Origin: Entamoeba histolytica HM-1:IMSS
Taxonomy: Eukaryota; Evosea; Mastigamoebida; Endamoebidae
Assembly (NCBI RefSeq): GCF_000208925.1
Contig: NW_001914995.1
Span: 1-44,003, forward strand
Direction: 5' to 3'
Length of the DNA stretch: 44,003 nt
Positions 8,609-18,251 of this stretch are shown one piece after another; the first letter of the stretch is position 1, and every line of letters starts with the position of its first letter. The notes under the pieces were generated by a model. That model worked only from the letters and a program-made list of their open reading frames with translations. It did not search any database and was not told the DNA's origin. Position numbers and translations under genes: made by a program.

Positions 8609-11551
8609 TTAATTCTGTTGTTGTTTTGCTGTTTGTTCAATGATAATTGTTTGAACAACACCTCTCAATCCTTCTGGTAAATTTCTAATAGCAGCTGCAT
8701 GTCGTTCATCCTTTAAATCACCTTCCATTACTCTCTTTAATATTTCAAAGAATATTTCTCTTTCATCTAAATTAACAAGTTCATCTTCATCACTATCTAT
8801 AATGTCATCACTAAAGTCATCTAAATAATCATCAAAGTCATAATTTTCTAAATTGTTTATATCTTCATAAACTACATCTTCGTCATCATTTAAATTTTGA
8901 ATAGTAGAATCTCTAATAGATTTAGATAAATTATGAGCATTTTTAATTTTATATTCTTCACATTTCTTTCTTTGATTTTCTGTTTCAACAAGTAATGTAA
9001 TAACAGTATTATAGAATCCAGTTAAATTATTTTTAATAAAATCTGGTAATTGATCAACAGGAAGTGTCATTAATGACATTAATGCAACAATGGTAATCTT
9101 TTTGTCAGAAAGAGAAGGAAGTTTCTTTGGAATAAAACTATTCCATAAAGAAAAGAATTGATTAAGAATTCCTAATGAATTTAAAATTGTAATAGTCAAT
9201 CTAGTGTTATAGAAAATACAATATAAAATAACTTCTGTCCCTTGTAAAGCTAACATTGATTGTGGGTCTCTTAATAATGGTAATGTAGTTTTAATAAGAA
9301 ATTCAACAAATGTATCAACTTGTCCATCACAACAAAGCAATACTGCTTGGGCAATTCTAAATACGCATAATGCCTCAATATCAATGTCAGGAGAAGAAAG
9401 AACAGAATTAATTAATTTCATTACTAATTGCATATTAGTTGGAATATTTAATAATTCTGGTTGCTTAGCAATAAATACTGTAATAAGTGGTTCTGCACTT
9501 GTTAATCCATCATAACTCATATTTAAACTAACATTTAATATAATAGTAAATAAGTCTTGAATTCTTGGATTTAAAGGTGTTGGTGCTAATCTAACAAGTT
9601 CACATGCTAAAGAAAATGTATTTTCAAGACTATCCTTAGCAAATAAACTATCAGATGTTAATAATCTATTAATATATGGAAGGAATAATTCAATAAAAAT
9701 ATTCATTGACTCAATACTTGTTGAATTCATTCTCATAATATCTGTTATTGAAGTAACTGCAGATGAAGCAGAAAATGTGGCATTTATTTGTGCATTTTCA
9801 TCAAGTTCTCCATAATTATTTTCAATAGAAATTAATACATCTAATAATGCTTTAACAATGTCAATTGAGTGTGGTCTTGTTTCATTTGGGAATCTTTTAA
9901 TTAATTCAGATAATGTTTCAACTACATTTTCACTTTCAAAGACTTTAATAGTTTGTAATAATACTTCAAATAATTGAACTAATACTGACTTAAATGAATC
10001 ACTCAAACAATTATAATCTACAAATATACCAATTACTGATCCAGCTGATACTCTTGCAATAACATCATTACTACTTAAAAGTTGGAACATCATTTGAACT
10101 ACTTTAATAACATAATCTGGTAATACACTTGTTTTTTGGAAATTAAGTATTCTAAATACAATACCAGCTAAGTCACATCCTCTTCTAATTAATAATGTAT
10201 TTCCACTAGATAATAATAATGGAACTGTAACACTTAAAATACTTGGTACATACTTAGCATAATCTTTTGAAATAACAAATTGACCACAAATTTTTCCCAT
10301 AATAAAACATGCACAATCAATAATTATTGGATCTTTTTCAAGACCACTTTGATCAACAGGAATAAGACTTAATAATGGTTGAATATAATATGGAAGGAAT
10401 GTTTTTGCTCTATATTGTATTGTTGCTCTTATAAAGTTAATTGATGCAGTTCTTCCATCAATAGAACCAAAGTCGTCATCTTCATCTCTATTTCTAAGAT
10501 AATCAACAGGAGCAGTTTTCATTTCTTCTAATTCATTAGGAGTAACCATAATTTGTCTAAATATAATTTTTTCAAATAAAACAGGGAAGAATTGAAGAAT
10601 AACTTTAGACAATTTACTTGTTTTTAAACAATGTGATAATAATGAAATTTCATAAAACATTAATTTACTTGGTATTGCTAAATTTAAATGAGGAAGCATT
10701 GCATTAATAAATTGTGTTGCAATATTATCAACAAAATATGTAACTGTTTGAGTAGCTCGAGATGCCTTACTAGTATTATGACTAATAAATGAAGAAGTTC
10801 CACGAATAAGTCCAATTAAAGAAGAACATTGAGCATTTTTTTCATCGTTATTATTAAAAGTAAATGGTTGTTGTAAAAATGCAATAGCATTAGTATAAAA
10901 TAAATCAATAGTTTCTTTATTAAAGAATGAAGGAACTTTAGTATAAATAATGTATTTAAATAATTTAAAACAAAGTCTTGTATGAACATACATTCTATTT
11001 TGAATTGCTGTAATTAATATTCTTAAACATGTAGGAAATATTATTTCTATAAATTGCATCATTGGAGCATAATTTTCTGTTTGAAATCTAAATGATTTAG
11101 CAAATGTATTAATACTTGCCATAACTCCTTTAAATGATATTTCATTTGAAATAATTTCTGGATTTTGAATTAATGATTGAATAATTTGTAATAATCCTCC
11201 ACATTTACCTGGAAAATCCATTACTAAAATGAATCTTAGTGTTTCTATTAATTGGGTTTGTACTACACCTGGGGATCGGATGATTAATTGCATTAATAAT
11301 TCACATAATTTTGCTTTTGGTTCTTCGTTTAAATTTTCCCAAATTAATTTGATATAATGTTTGAAATTAATTGAAACAATCTGTTGAACAACTAACGGCT
11401 CTTGTGTGTTAGAAAGAATGTTAATAGCTGTTGTACCAAATTCTGGATTATTAAACATCACATTAAACATTTCATTTGCTTGTGTTAAACTATTATTATT
11501 ACCTGATAATGAAAGTTGACATGCATGATGAATTTGGTCAGTCAAAGACAT
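8609..11551 (-). CDS. Importin-beta family karyopherin (importin-7/8, Nmd5/Sxm1-like)
   Basis: 980 aa, close to the ~1,000-1,050 aa of importin-7/8. It is a RanGTP-regulated nuclear transport receptor that carries cargo through nuclear pores. The N-terminus matches the importin-beta N-terminal domain (about residues 20-105): repeated HEAT helices, then LRFILVMDFPGKCGGLLQII, where the DFPG motif is typical of this subfamily. HEAT-like helices continue to about 860. A strongly acidic stretch (about 885-940: DDEDVVYED, DFDDYLDDFSDD, DSDEDELV) followed by LDEREIFFEILKRV corresponds to the acidic C-terminal region shared by importin-7/8, Nmd5 and Sxm1. Cargo cannot be told from sequence. No intron is seen. 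It is transcribed divergently from the exchanger gene at 11756. Confidence 0.85.
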   Translation of the reverse strand: MSLTDQIHHACQLSLSGNNNSLTQANEMFNVMFNNPEFGTTAINILSNTQEPLVVQQIVSINFKHYIKLIWENLNEEPKAKLCELLMQLIIRSPGVVQTQLIETLRFILVMDFPGKCGGLLQIIQSLIQNPEIISNEISFKGVMASINTFAKSFRFQTENYAPMMQFIEIIFPTCLRILITAIQNRMYVHTRLCFKLFKYIIYTKVPSFFNKETIDLFYTNAIAFLQQPFTFNNNDEKNAQCSSLIGLIRGTSSFISHNTSKASRATQTVTYFVDNIATQFINAMLPHLNLAIPSKLMFYEISLLSHCLKTSKLSKVILQFFPVLFEKIIFRQIMVTPNELEEMKTAPVDYLRNRDEDDDFGSIDGRTASINFIRATIQYRAKTFLPYYIQPLLSLIPVDQSGLEKDPIIIDCACFIMGKICGQFVISKDYAKYVPSILSVTVPLLLSSGNTLLIRRGCDLAGIVFRILNFQKTSVLPDYVIKVVQMMFQLLSSNDVIARVSAGSVIGIFVDYNCLSDSFKSVLVQLFEVLLQTIKVFESENVVETLSELIKRFPNETRPHSIDIVKALLDVLISIENNYGELDENAQINATFSASSAVTSITDIMRMNSTSIESMNIFIELFLPYINRLLTSDSLFAKDSLENTFSLACELVRLAPTPLNPRIQDLFTIILNVSLNMSYDGLTSAEPLITVFIAKQPELLNIPTNMQLVMKLINSVLSSPDIDIEALCVFRIAQAVLLCCDGQVDTFVEFLIKTTLPLLRDPQSMLALQGTEVILYCIFYNTRLTITILNSLGILNQFFSLWNSFIPKKLPSLSDKKITIVALMSLMTLPVDQLPDFIKNNLTGFYNTVITLLVETENQRKKCEEYKIKNAHNLSKSIRDSTIQNLNDDEDVVYEDINNLENYDFDDYLDDFSDDIIDSDEDELVNLDEREIFFEILKRVMEGDLKDERHAAAIRNLPEGLRGVVQTIIIEQTAKQQQN

Positions 11552-11702
11552 GAATTAATGATACTAATTAACAATTATTTGAGATTTTATAATAAAACCC
11601 TAAGGGTTTTTAATATGTTTTTGGTTTTTGGGATAAAGAAGATAATAACACAATTTTTTAAAAAAATGTTATTAAAAAAAAAATAAAATAAGAAGAACTA
11701 AA

Positions 11703-11712
11703 AAAGAACTTA
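11703..11712 (+). promoter_or_regulatory. GAAC-type promoter element
   Basis: AAAGAACTTA lies 43 bases upstream of the exchanger ATG. A second AAGAACTAAA lies just before it (from 11692). GAAC motifs are an established core-promoter element of Entamoeba protein-coding genes. Confidence 0.5.
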
Positions 11713-11755
11713 AAAATATTGAATTTTAATAAAACATTTTGTTAAAGAAAAAAGA

Positions 11756-13297
11756 ATGAAACAGATGAATAAAATTTATATTATATTATTTTGTATTATA
11801 AATGTTTATGGAGAATGTGTATTACCAAAAGAAGGACAATGTAGTTATATTCTTCAAAACTGTGAAGATGTATCATTTTTAATTAATTATTTAGAATTAC
11901 TATATTGTTATAATTCATATTGGATAGTACTTGTTTGTATGGTAATTGGAATTATAATTATATTTTATTTATTATCAGTTTCTTCATCAGATCATTTTGT
12001 TCCAATATTAACAATTCTCAGTAAACATCTTTCTATGTCTGCTGATTTAGCTGGAATTACAATTTTAGCAATTGGAAATGGAGCTCCTGATGTTTTTAGT
12101 ACATTTGTAGCTATTTATAATACAGGAGATGTTGAATTAGCAACAGCAGAAGTGATAGGATCAGGATGTTTTGTAAGTAGTATTATAGTAGCAAGTATTG
12201 TTTTATTAGGAAAAGAAGATATAAAAATGCCAGAAACATTAATTCATAATATCAGTTGTTATATACTTGCATTATTATTTGTATATTTTATTTGTACAAC
12301 AGGAAGTGTATCAATAATACATTCTATTATATTTATTCTTATTTACATTTTATATGTTTGTTTCATTGGATATATAACCAAAAACAAACCTTTAATTAAA
12401 ATTTCTGAACAACTAGACTCTGAAAATAAAACTAAATTAATTGATAATACATTAAACAATATTGATGAAGAATTAAATTCTTCTAATGAATGTACTACTT
12501 TAAATAATAATATTTCTTCAGATAAAGGATTTACAAGTCAATATAATATATTAGAACAAATTAAACTTACTAATTGGTTTAATAAAATATTATTAATATT
12601 ATCAATTCCTTTTAGGTTTATTATGGAATTTACTACTCCTCATATTTCTGATAATAGAAAAAATTTACTTATTTCTTTTGCTTTATCTCCTTTACCTATT
12701 TGTATTGTTTCTCAATTACCTTTAAAATATTTCATTATTCCTTTTATTTTATCAATTGGAATTATTTTAATTATTCATTTCACTGAAACACAAATCCCTT
12801 CTATTATTATCAATTTATATGGATTTGTTATTAGTGTTTTATACATTTATATATTCGCAAGTGAATTAGTTGCACTTCTTCAATCAATTGGAGTTGCTAT
12901 GAAAATTGATTCTTCAATTCTTGGTTTAACTGTATTATGTTGGGGAAATTCAGTTGGTGATTTTGTTTCAAATGTAATTGTTAGTTCTCAAGGTTATTCA
13001 GAAATGGGAATTATTGCTTCGTATGGAGGACCTTGTTTTAATTTATTAATAGGACTTGGAGGTGGTGTTTTAGCTCGTTCAATTCTTCATTTTCCTAAGT
13101 CTCAACAAATAGTAATGACTGATTCATTATTCTTTTCAACAACATATTTGATTGTACAGTTATTAATTACTTTAATATTCATTTCTATTAACGGTAAATT
13201 AAACAAGAAGTATGCAATAGTTCTTATATGTTCTTATCTTCTTGTTCTTTCCTTCTCAACTCTTTCTGCATTTAACGTTTTTAAACTGTTTGGTTAA
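11756..13297 (+). CDS. Cation/Ca2+ exchanger, NCLX/CCX type
   Basis: 513 aa membrane protein of the CaCA superfamily, exchanging Ca2+ for monovalent cations. After a cleavable-looking signal segment (1-19) and a Cys-containing lumenal stretch come two alpha-repeat halves. The alpha-1 motif is GNGAPDVFSTF (about 107-117). The alpha-2 motif is GNSVGDFVSN (about 396-405), followed by GGPCFNLLIGLGGG. These motifs are characteristic of the SLC8B1 (NCLX)/plant CCX subfamily rather than plasma-membrane NCX. The two halves are separated by a hydrophilic Asn/Ser-rich loop (about 215-275). Key acidic residues of both motifs (D112, about D401) are present, so it should be functional. NCLX is mitochondrial in animals. 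Entamoeba has only mitosomes, so the location here is open (vacuole, ER or surface). Confidence 0.87.
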   Translation: MKQMNKIYIILFCIINVYGECVLPKEGQCSYILQNCEDVSFLINYLELLYCYNSYWIVLVCMVIGIIIIFYLLSVSSSDHFVPILTILSKHLSMSADLAGITILAIGNGAPDVFSTFVAIYNTGDVELATAEVIGSGCFVSSIIVASIVLLGKEDIKMPETLIHNISCYILALLFVYFICTTGSVSIIHSIIFILIYILYVCFIGYITKNKPLIKISEQLDSENKTKLIDNTLNNIDEELNSSNECTTLNNNISSDKGFTSQYNILEQIKLTNWFNKILLILSIPFRFIMEFTTPHISDNRKNLLISFALSPLPICIVSQLPLKYFIIPFILSIGIILIIHFTETQIPSIIINLYGFVISVLYIYIFASELVALLQSIGVAMKIDSSILGLTVLCWGNSVGDFVSNVIVSSQGYSEMGIIASYGGPCFNLLIGLGGGVLARSILHFPKSQQIVMTDSLFFSTTYLIVQLLITLIFISINGKLNKKYAIVLICSYLLVLSFSTLSAFNVFKLFG

Positions 13298-13535
13298 ATA
13301 ACATTTTCTTTATCATTTTATGTTTTTTCTTTTTTGTTAGTACATAAGAAAAAAAAAAAGAGATGAAAAGTTCAAGAAAAAAGTCAAATAAAAAATAAAA
13401 AAAGAGAAACCCTTGAAAAATTTCCAATTTTTTTACAGAAAAAATGAGAAAAAAAGAGATAAGAAGATTCTATGACATGTAACCCTTCAAATTTAACAAT
13501 TAGAAACAGAACTAAGAAAATCATTCAACGGTATT

Positions 13536-14183
13536 ATGAAATACCAACAATTTATTGTTATTACAGGAGGTGTTGGAGTAGGAAAGTCTACACTTATTCA
13601 TAATTTAAAAAGAAGTCTTCCTAAAAAAGAACGAATCTTTATTAAAGAATATATTGATTTTAAACCAAGTACAGGAAAGAAAATGCTTGAAGAAACATTA
13701 AAAGGAAAAGGGTCTATGTATGAACTTCAATTATTTATTATTGATTGTTTCAAAGAACAATTAGAAAGAGCTAAACAAATGAAATATGTTATTATGGAAA
13801 GAAGTCCAATTGATTCAATTTTCATATTTTCTAATGAGGCATATTTCCAAGGAAGAATGACAACAGAAGAATATAATGACCTTAAAGTTAGAGTTGATGA
13901 CCTTTATACTACATATGGTATTCCAAGATTTAATGAAATGATTATTAATCGAATAGACAGTTGTAAATATACTATTAACGGTATATTTGAATATGTCAAA
14001 TATCAGAGTCAAGAATACTGGAAACAATCAAAAAGTGCATTATTCCTTTTATATTGTAGTGATCCATTGAAACAAAAGGAAAATATTGAAAAAAGAGGAA
14101 GACCAGAAGAAAAGGATTATGACATTAATTATATGATTAGAATAAATAATGAGTATAGTAAATTATTTGCTGAATACATTTAA
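13536..14183 (+). CDS. Deoxynucleoside kinase family protein
   Basis: 215 aa. It is predicted to phosphorylate deoxynucleosides to monophosphates using ATP, a cytosolic salvage step. The P-loop is GGVGVGKST (11-19). The KEYID segment (37-41) carries the putative catalytic/base-proximal Glu38. The ERS motif with SPID (88-93) is the family hallmark. An Arg-rich LID (KRGRPEEKDYD, about 181-191) is present. The size matches animal and bacterial dNKs (about 210-250 aa). Base specificity (dA/dG, dC or dT) cannot be assigned. Entamoeba is reported to lack ribonucleotide reductase, which would make such a kinase important for dNTP supply. CAGAACTAAG about 22 bases upstream is a likely GAAC promoter element. 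Confidence 0.85.
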   Translation: MKYQQFIVITGGVGVGKSTLIHNLKRSLPKKERIFIKEYIDFKPSTGKKMLEETLKGKGSMYELQLFIIDCFKEQLERAKQMKYVIMERSPIDSIFIFSNEAYFQGRMTTEEYNDLKVRVDDLYTTYGIPRFNEMIINRIDSCKYTINGIFEYVKYQSQEYWKQSKSALFLLYCSDPLKQKENIEKRGRPEEKDYDINYMIRINNEYSKLFAEYI

Positions 14184-14295
14184 ATATATGACCAACAACA
14201 TTTTGTAATTAATTCATAATTTTTTTATTAAACCATTTTTTTTTGTTTCTCAAAACAAAAATTTTTAATAAAAAAACTAATAACAAAAACAGAAA

Positions 14296-14303
14296 AAAGA
14301 ACT
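14296..14303 (+). promoter_or_regulatory. GAAC-type promoter element
   Basis: AAAGAACT lies 18 bases upstream of the ATG of the NT-C2 protein gene. An initiator-like A-rich stretch separates the two. Confidence 0.45.
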
Positions 14304-14321
14304 GAATTGAGAAAATGATAA

Positions 14322-15827
14322 ATGTCACAAAAGACTAATAGAAGTATTGAAACATGGAAAATTGCAGTTTCTCTTGAAAATATTACATTAACTGCAAAAG
14401 GAGTTTCAGGAGTAACATTATATATTCAATGGAAATGTGGAAAAGAAAGTGGAATATTACCACGATCAATTTGTGTTGATGGGAAAGCAAGTTTAGGAGA
14501 ATTTTCATTTGAAGAAAAGATTCGACGAGACATAAAAAAGTATAGATATTTAAAAAAAACATTACATATAACACTTATTCAAGTACTTAAAAGTAAAAAA
14601 CAAGCAGTTGGAAGTATTGAACTTAATCTAGCACTTCATTTAGAAAGTCAAAATAAAGAAGAAGTTGAATTACCTATTGCAAATGGAAGACTTAAATTTG
14701 ATTTAGAAATATTAACAGATGCAACGCCTATGACTATTAAAGATACTGTAATTAATTTTGATGATGTTGTTGATGAAATACAACAATTAGAAGATGACAT
14801 TAATGAACAATTAATAGAAAAAGAGAAATTACTAAATGATATTGATGATTTAACATATCAAGTTCAAGTATTAAAAAGAAATAGAGTTGAAGAAGGGGAT
14901 GTTACTTTAGAAGAAAATCAATTTATTATTGAAGAAATATTCTTAAGTAAAATGACATTTTCAGATAAACAACATCCATTAACAGGAGATGTTATTTTTG
15001 ATAAATTAAGTGAAAATAAGGCAATTCGACCAGAAAAACAAAAGTTTCTTGATAAAATTGTTCAATCGTTAAAATCAATTTCAATTATTTCATTAGAAAC
15101 ACCAAAAAGAAATGTTTATTGGATTGGTGTAAATGCATTATTAGTTAAAAGAATTAATACTGAAATTGTATCAAAGAATTTAAGCGATAAAAATGTTCAT
15201 ACTCGATTTGTTAATAATTTATTTAAACAATTAAATTCAAGTTTATTAATGACATACCAATACATTGAAAATAAGTTACAACCAATGATTATGAAATATT
15301 TTACAGATTCAAAATCAAATCTTGGACCAAAAGCAACATTTGAAGTATTAAAAGAATATCTTGCTTCTATGAAGAAAGATAAATTAAGTCTTACTATTGT
15401 TTCTAATTTCTGTAAAATGTTTGTGATTCATTATGATAGATTAGTTTTTAATAATTTAATGAAACAAAAAAGTATTGCAGCAGAGATAACCTTTTATATT
15501 AAATGTCAAATTGCTGCATTTTGTGAATTACTTAGGGATTATTCAAATGATAGTTATGAAGAGGATTTTGTTTTACTAAAGTCATTATGTGATTTAGCAG
15601 TTGTTTCATTAGAAGTTATTTCAGCACAAGACTTAGTCAACTCAATCTGTCCAAATATTTCTTTTAGCCAAATATTTGCTATTATCGCAAAAATTGAACC
15701 ACCTGTAAACATTGTTGCATTAAATAGATTGAAAAATGAAGTAGCTAATATTAAAGATAAACCACAAGCTTCTACTGATGAAAATAAATTAATACAATTA
15801 CAATTAAATGATATGTTTTCATTCTAG
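14322..15827 (+). CDS. NT-type C2 domain protein (EEIG1/EHBP1-like N-terminus)
   Basis: 501 aa. Residues ~8-135 read as an NT-C2 domain: WKIAVSLENITL, LYIQWKCGKE, then a KYRYLKKTLHITLIQVLKSK strand and GRLKFDLEIL. This module in EEIG1, EHBP1 and plant NT-C2 proteins links membranes to cytoskeleton or trafficking factors. A coiled coil follows (about 150-190, DEIQQLEDDINEQLIEKEKL). The C-terminal half (about 270-470) is all-helical, with LLMTYQYIENKLQPMIMKYF and FNNLMKQKSIAAEITFYIKC. It resembles the dilute/DIL-type helical domain of myosin V and afadin, though I hold that second match loosely. A cytoplasmic trafficking or cytoskeletal adaptor is the likely role. Confidence 0.65.
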   Translation: MSQKTNRSIETWKIAVSLENITLTAKGVSGVTLYIQWKCGKESGILPRSICVDGKASLGEFSFEEKIRRDIKKYRYLKKTLHITLIQVLKSKKQAVGSIELNLALHLESQNKEEVELPIANGRLKFDLEILTDATPMTIKDTVINFDDVVDEIQQLEDDINEQLIEKEKLLNDIDDLTYQVQVLKRNRVEEGDVTLEENQFIIEEIFLSKMTFSDKQHPLTGDVIFDKLSENKAIRPEKQKFLDKIVQSLKSISIISLETPKRNVYWIGVNALLVKRINTEIVSKNLSDKNVHTRFVNNLFKQLNSSLLMTYQYIENKLQPMIMKYFTDSKSNLGPKATFEVLKEYLASMKKDKLSLTIVSNFCKMFVIHYDRLVFNNLMKQKSIAAEITFYIKCQIAAFCELLRDYSNDSYEEDFVLLKSLCDLAVVSLEVISAQDLVNSICPNISFSQIFAIIAKIEPPVNIVALNRLKNEVANIKDKPQASTDENKLIQLQLNDMFSF

Positions 15828-15901
15828 ATATGACTAATTTATAAAAGGTTCATCTTCTTTAAGTCATTTCACTTAATTAAATTTTTTTTAATTATCCTTT
15901 A

Positions 15902-16735
15902 TTACCTTCCATTAACCAATTGAATTTTTGTTAGTTCAGACTCTATCATTCCATCTCTATTGAAGTATTTAATTATTGAGAGTATAAACCCAATAAATAA
16001 AAAATTAACAAGAATATGAAAGTATTGTAATGCTAATTTTTCAGTAAATAATGAAAATATACAACAAATCCCATTCAAAATAATAAAAATAATATTAACA
16101 CATTGAATTTGAACAAATCCTATTAATCTAAATAAAGATAATTCACATGGTTTAGAACCATACATAGAAATACGGAATTTGTTAACCTTTCTTTTTCCAA
16201 GAGAATAACATATTAAAGTAATTAGAATCTCTCCAATTAAAAAGGTTAATCCAATAATCCTATCAATTCTTGAAACTTTTAATGCAAAAAAACTTAATAA
16301 TGATAATATTCCATTTTCCATATGTAGAAACAATGAAACTGAATTGTTTTGGTTAGTAGCAAAGCACATCACATACCATAAATTAAGGATAAACAAACCA
16401 ATAGGAATTATAGGAGTATTATCAAATAAATGAACAAGTTTATGAATCATACAGAAATATATTATAGTCAAAAAAGTAATTAATGTAGTTGAATAAAAAG
16501 GTTCATACCAAATAAAACATGAATGACAAAATACTACTGAGCATAAATAAAATACAATCATTGACAAATTATGTGAATAAGACACAAAAGGATTTTGAGA
16601 ACTTCCATTTCTCTCAAGATTAATAACAAAAGTAGAATTTTCTTTTAGGCTAAATAGAAAAGGAGTGATATTGTAATAATCCATTATTCCTTGAGAAGCA
16701 ATAGATAGTCCAATTAATAGACAAAATTTAAGCAT
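15902..16735 (-). CDS. Polytopic membrane protein, family unknown
   Basis: 277 aa. It begins with a signal or first membrane segment (MLKFCLLIGLSIASQG), then a short lumenal stretch with two N-glycosylation sequons (NST, NGS). About six to eight hydrophobic helices follow between residues 55 and 260. The loops contain KRKVNKFRI and a Cys-Glu-Leu segment. The C-terminus (RDGMIESELTKIQLVNGR) is hydrophilic. The layout of a lumenal N-terminus and a helical bundle recalls Frag1/PGAP2-type or other ER/Golgi membrane proteins. I cannot assign it. It converges on the NT-C2 gene with about 75 bases between stops. Confidence 0.7.
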   Translation of the reverse strand: MLKFCLLIGLSIASQGIMDYYNITPFLFSLKENSTFVINLERNGSSQNPFVSYSHNLSMIVFYLCSVVFCHSCFIWYEPFYSTTLITFLTIIYFCMIHKLVHLFDNTPIIPIGLFILNLWYVMCFATNQNNSVSLFLHMENGILSLLSFFALKVSRIDRIIGLTFLIGEILITLICYSLGKRKVNKFRISMYGSKPCELSLFRLIGFVQIQCVNIIFIILNGICCIFSLFTEKLALQYFHILVNFLFIGFILSIIKYFNRDGMIESELTKIQLVNGR

Positions 16736-16900
16736 TAATTTAATTTATTTGATAAAGTAATTTAGGTTTTAAGTAAATGTCTTTTCATTTCATAATTTAA
16801 TTTGTGATAAATAAAAAGTCAAAAAATAATAAGAAGATAAATAAATAAAATATAATGAGTTTCAACAAAACAATTGAATTATACCATAATACATTATACG

Positions 16901-17389
16901 TTACTTCTTTCCTCTCTTTTTATGTTTTTCTTTTGGAACTTTAGAATCTTTTACTAAAACAACACCTTGTTTATCTCTTCTTTTCTTTTTACCTTGTTTT
17001 GGAGTAGCTGGTTCTTTTATTCCTTCAACAACAGTTTCTGGAAGAACAACACTATTTTCTGGAATTGTTTCGAGTTGTGGAATACTTTCATTCTCTTCAA
17101 CTAAAATATTTTGATTATTTGACAATTTAGAACTTTGTCTATCCATTAGAGATGAACAGTCAGTAGCCATTAAAGAAGACTCACTATAATGTGCAAAATG
17201 AGAAGAACTTTCTGTACCTTGGATTTGTTGTGCTGCCATACTTCCTGAGTCGATACAATCATCGGTTAATGTTGTTAAATTACTTACAGCACTATAAATA
17301 GTCATCATAGAAGGATAGTCAGAAAGTTGGAAATTTTGTCCGATACATTGTGATGGATTAATTATTGATTCTGAATTGGACATACTCAT
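16901..17389 (-). CDS. Small Ser/Thr-rich protein with basic C-terminus
   Basis: 162 aa and not recognised. The first ~110 residues are polar, Ser/Asn/Gln-rich and probably disordered. The last ~35 are strongly basic (KQGKKKRRDKQG and KEKHKKRGKK), resembling a bipartite nuclear or nucleolar localisation signal. A second ATG two codons downstream (17383) could also serve as the start. An AAAGAACTTC element occurs about 30 bases upstream on the minus strand, supporting a real transcript. It could be a nuclear regulatory or ribosome-associated protein, but the sequence gives no enzymatic clue. Confidence 0.55.
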   Translation of the reverse strand: MSMSNSESIINPSQCIGQNFQLSDYPSMMTIYSAVSNLTTLTDDCIDSGSMAAQQIQGTESSSHFAHYSESSLMATDCSSLMDRQSSKLSNNQNILVEENESIPQLETIPENSVVLPETVVEGIKEPATPKQGKKKRRDKQGVVLVKDSKVPKEKHKKRGKK

Positions 17390-17602
17390 TTTTCTTGTAA
17401 TACAAACTATATCTTTTGAAGTTCTTTATATCTTTTTCTGATTTTCTCTTTCTTGTTTTTGTAGTTTTTTTCTTTTTTTTTGATTATTTTTATAACTAAC
17501 ATCAATTTATTTTAAATAATTAATTTTCCTTTTTTTTTATTTTATTCTATTTTTACTTTCTTCTTTAAAAATAGATTTTTAAACCATAAAAATATGTTTA
17601 TG

Positions 17603-18160
17603 TTATTCTTCTTCATTTTGACGTTTTACTAATTGAATATTAAGATCTGATTGAACAATTGCTTCATTATCAACTGGTGGTGGGGGATATGGAGATAACA
17701 TTCCTGGAATAAATTGTTGACGTGTTGGATGTCTTATTTTGAAACATATAAAAATGGAATATCCTAATATAATAACAATAACAAGAGTAAAGATGATAGT
17801 TAATGAAATAATATTTGTGTTTTGTGAAGAAAATGAACTTGAAGAAGGACATTTTCCTGGAGATGTTATTGTATTTTTAACACACGTTGGGATTGCCTGA
17901 CATTCATTTGAAGGTGTGCACCAATAACATCCACTATTAGCACATGTCATACAATTTGTTTTTAATGAACAATCAACACATTTTGATGGTTGATTAATTG
18001 ATGGGGAACAATCAGAAAATGTTAATGAACATTGATTATTACACCACTCACAACCAATAATTGTACATTCATAACAATTCTTTATTCTATTACATTCTTC
18101 GTTACTTTGTGATTTAACATAAGAGAATATTAATGACAAAAAGAGAAGATAATATCTCAT
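17603..18160 (-). CDS. PSI-domain type I membrane protein
   Basis: 185 aa from the ATG at 18160. An upstream in-frame ATG at 18208 would add 16 residues in front of what is plainly a signal peptide (MRYYLLFLSLIFSYVKS), so the downstream start is preferred. The ectodomain has two Cys-rich repeats with CYECTIIGCEWC and CMTCANSGCYWC. The C-x2-C-x3-GC-x-WC pattern is that of PSI (plexin-semaphorin-integrin) domains. A membrane helix (about 118-142) and a short tail with PYPPPPVDN follow. The proline run could bind SH3 or WW domains. It is a likely surface or endosomal receptor-like protein. It is divergently paired with PIG-T, with 91 bases between the start codons. Confidence 0.7.
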   Translation of the reverse strand: MRYYLLFLSLIFSYVKSQSNEECNRIKNCYECTIIGCEWCNNQCSLTFSDCSPSINQPSKCVDCSLKTNCMTCANSGCYWCTPSNECQAIPTCVKNTITSPGKCPSSSSFSSQNTNIISLTIIFTLVIVIILGYSIFICFKIRHPTRQQFIPGMLSPYPPPPVDNEAIVQSDLNIQLVKRQNEEE

Positions 18161-18251
18161 AAGAAATATCTTTTTGTAATTTAAAAGATGAAATAAAAAA
18201 AAAAACAAAAGTCTTTTAAAAATCTAAAAAAACAAAATTGAGTCTAATACA
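18161..18251. promoter_or_regulatory. 91-bp divergent promoter (PSI protein / PIG-T)
   Basis: The start codons of the PSI-domain gene (minus) and PIG-T (plus) are separated by only 91 bases of A/T-rich DNA, which must hold both promoters. TCTTTTAAA on the plus strand and TTTAAAAGA symmetry resemble the TATA-like element. No classic AATGAACT box is seen here. Confidence 0.45.

Noticed and set aside
14022..14183. Possibility that the dNK C-terminus is truncated
   Set aside because: The LID and final helix are present and the length is within the family range.
17603..18208. Longer form of the PSI protein starting at 18208
   Set aside because: It would place 16 residues in front of a typical signal peptide. 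The ATG at 18160 is the better start.
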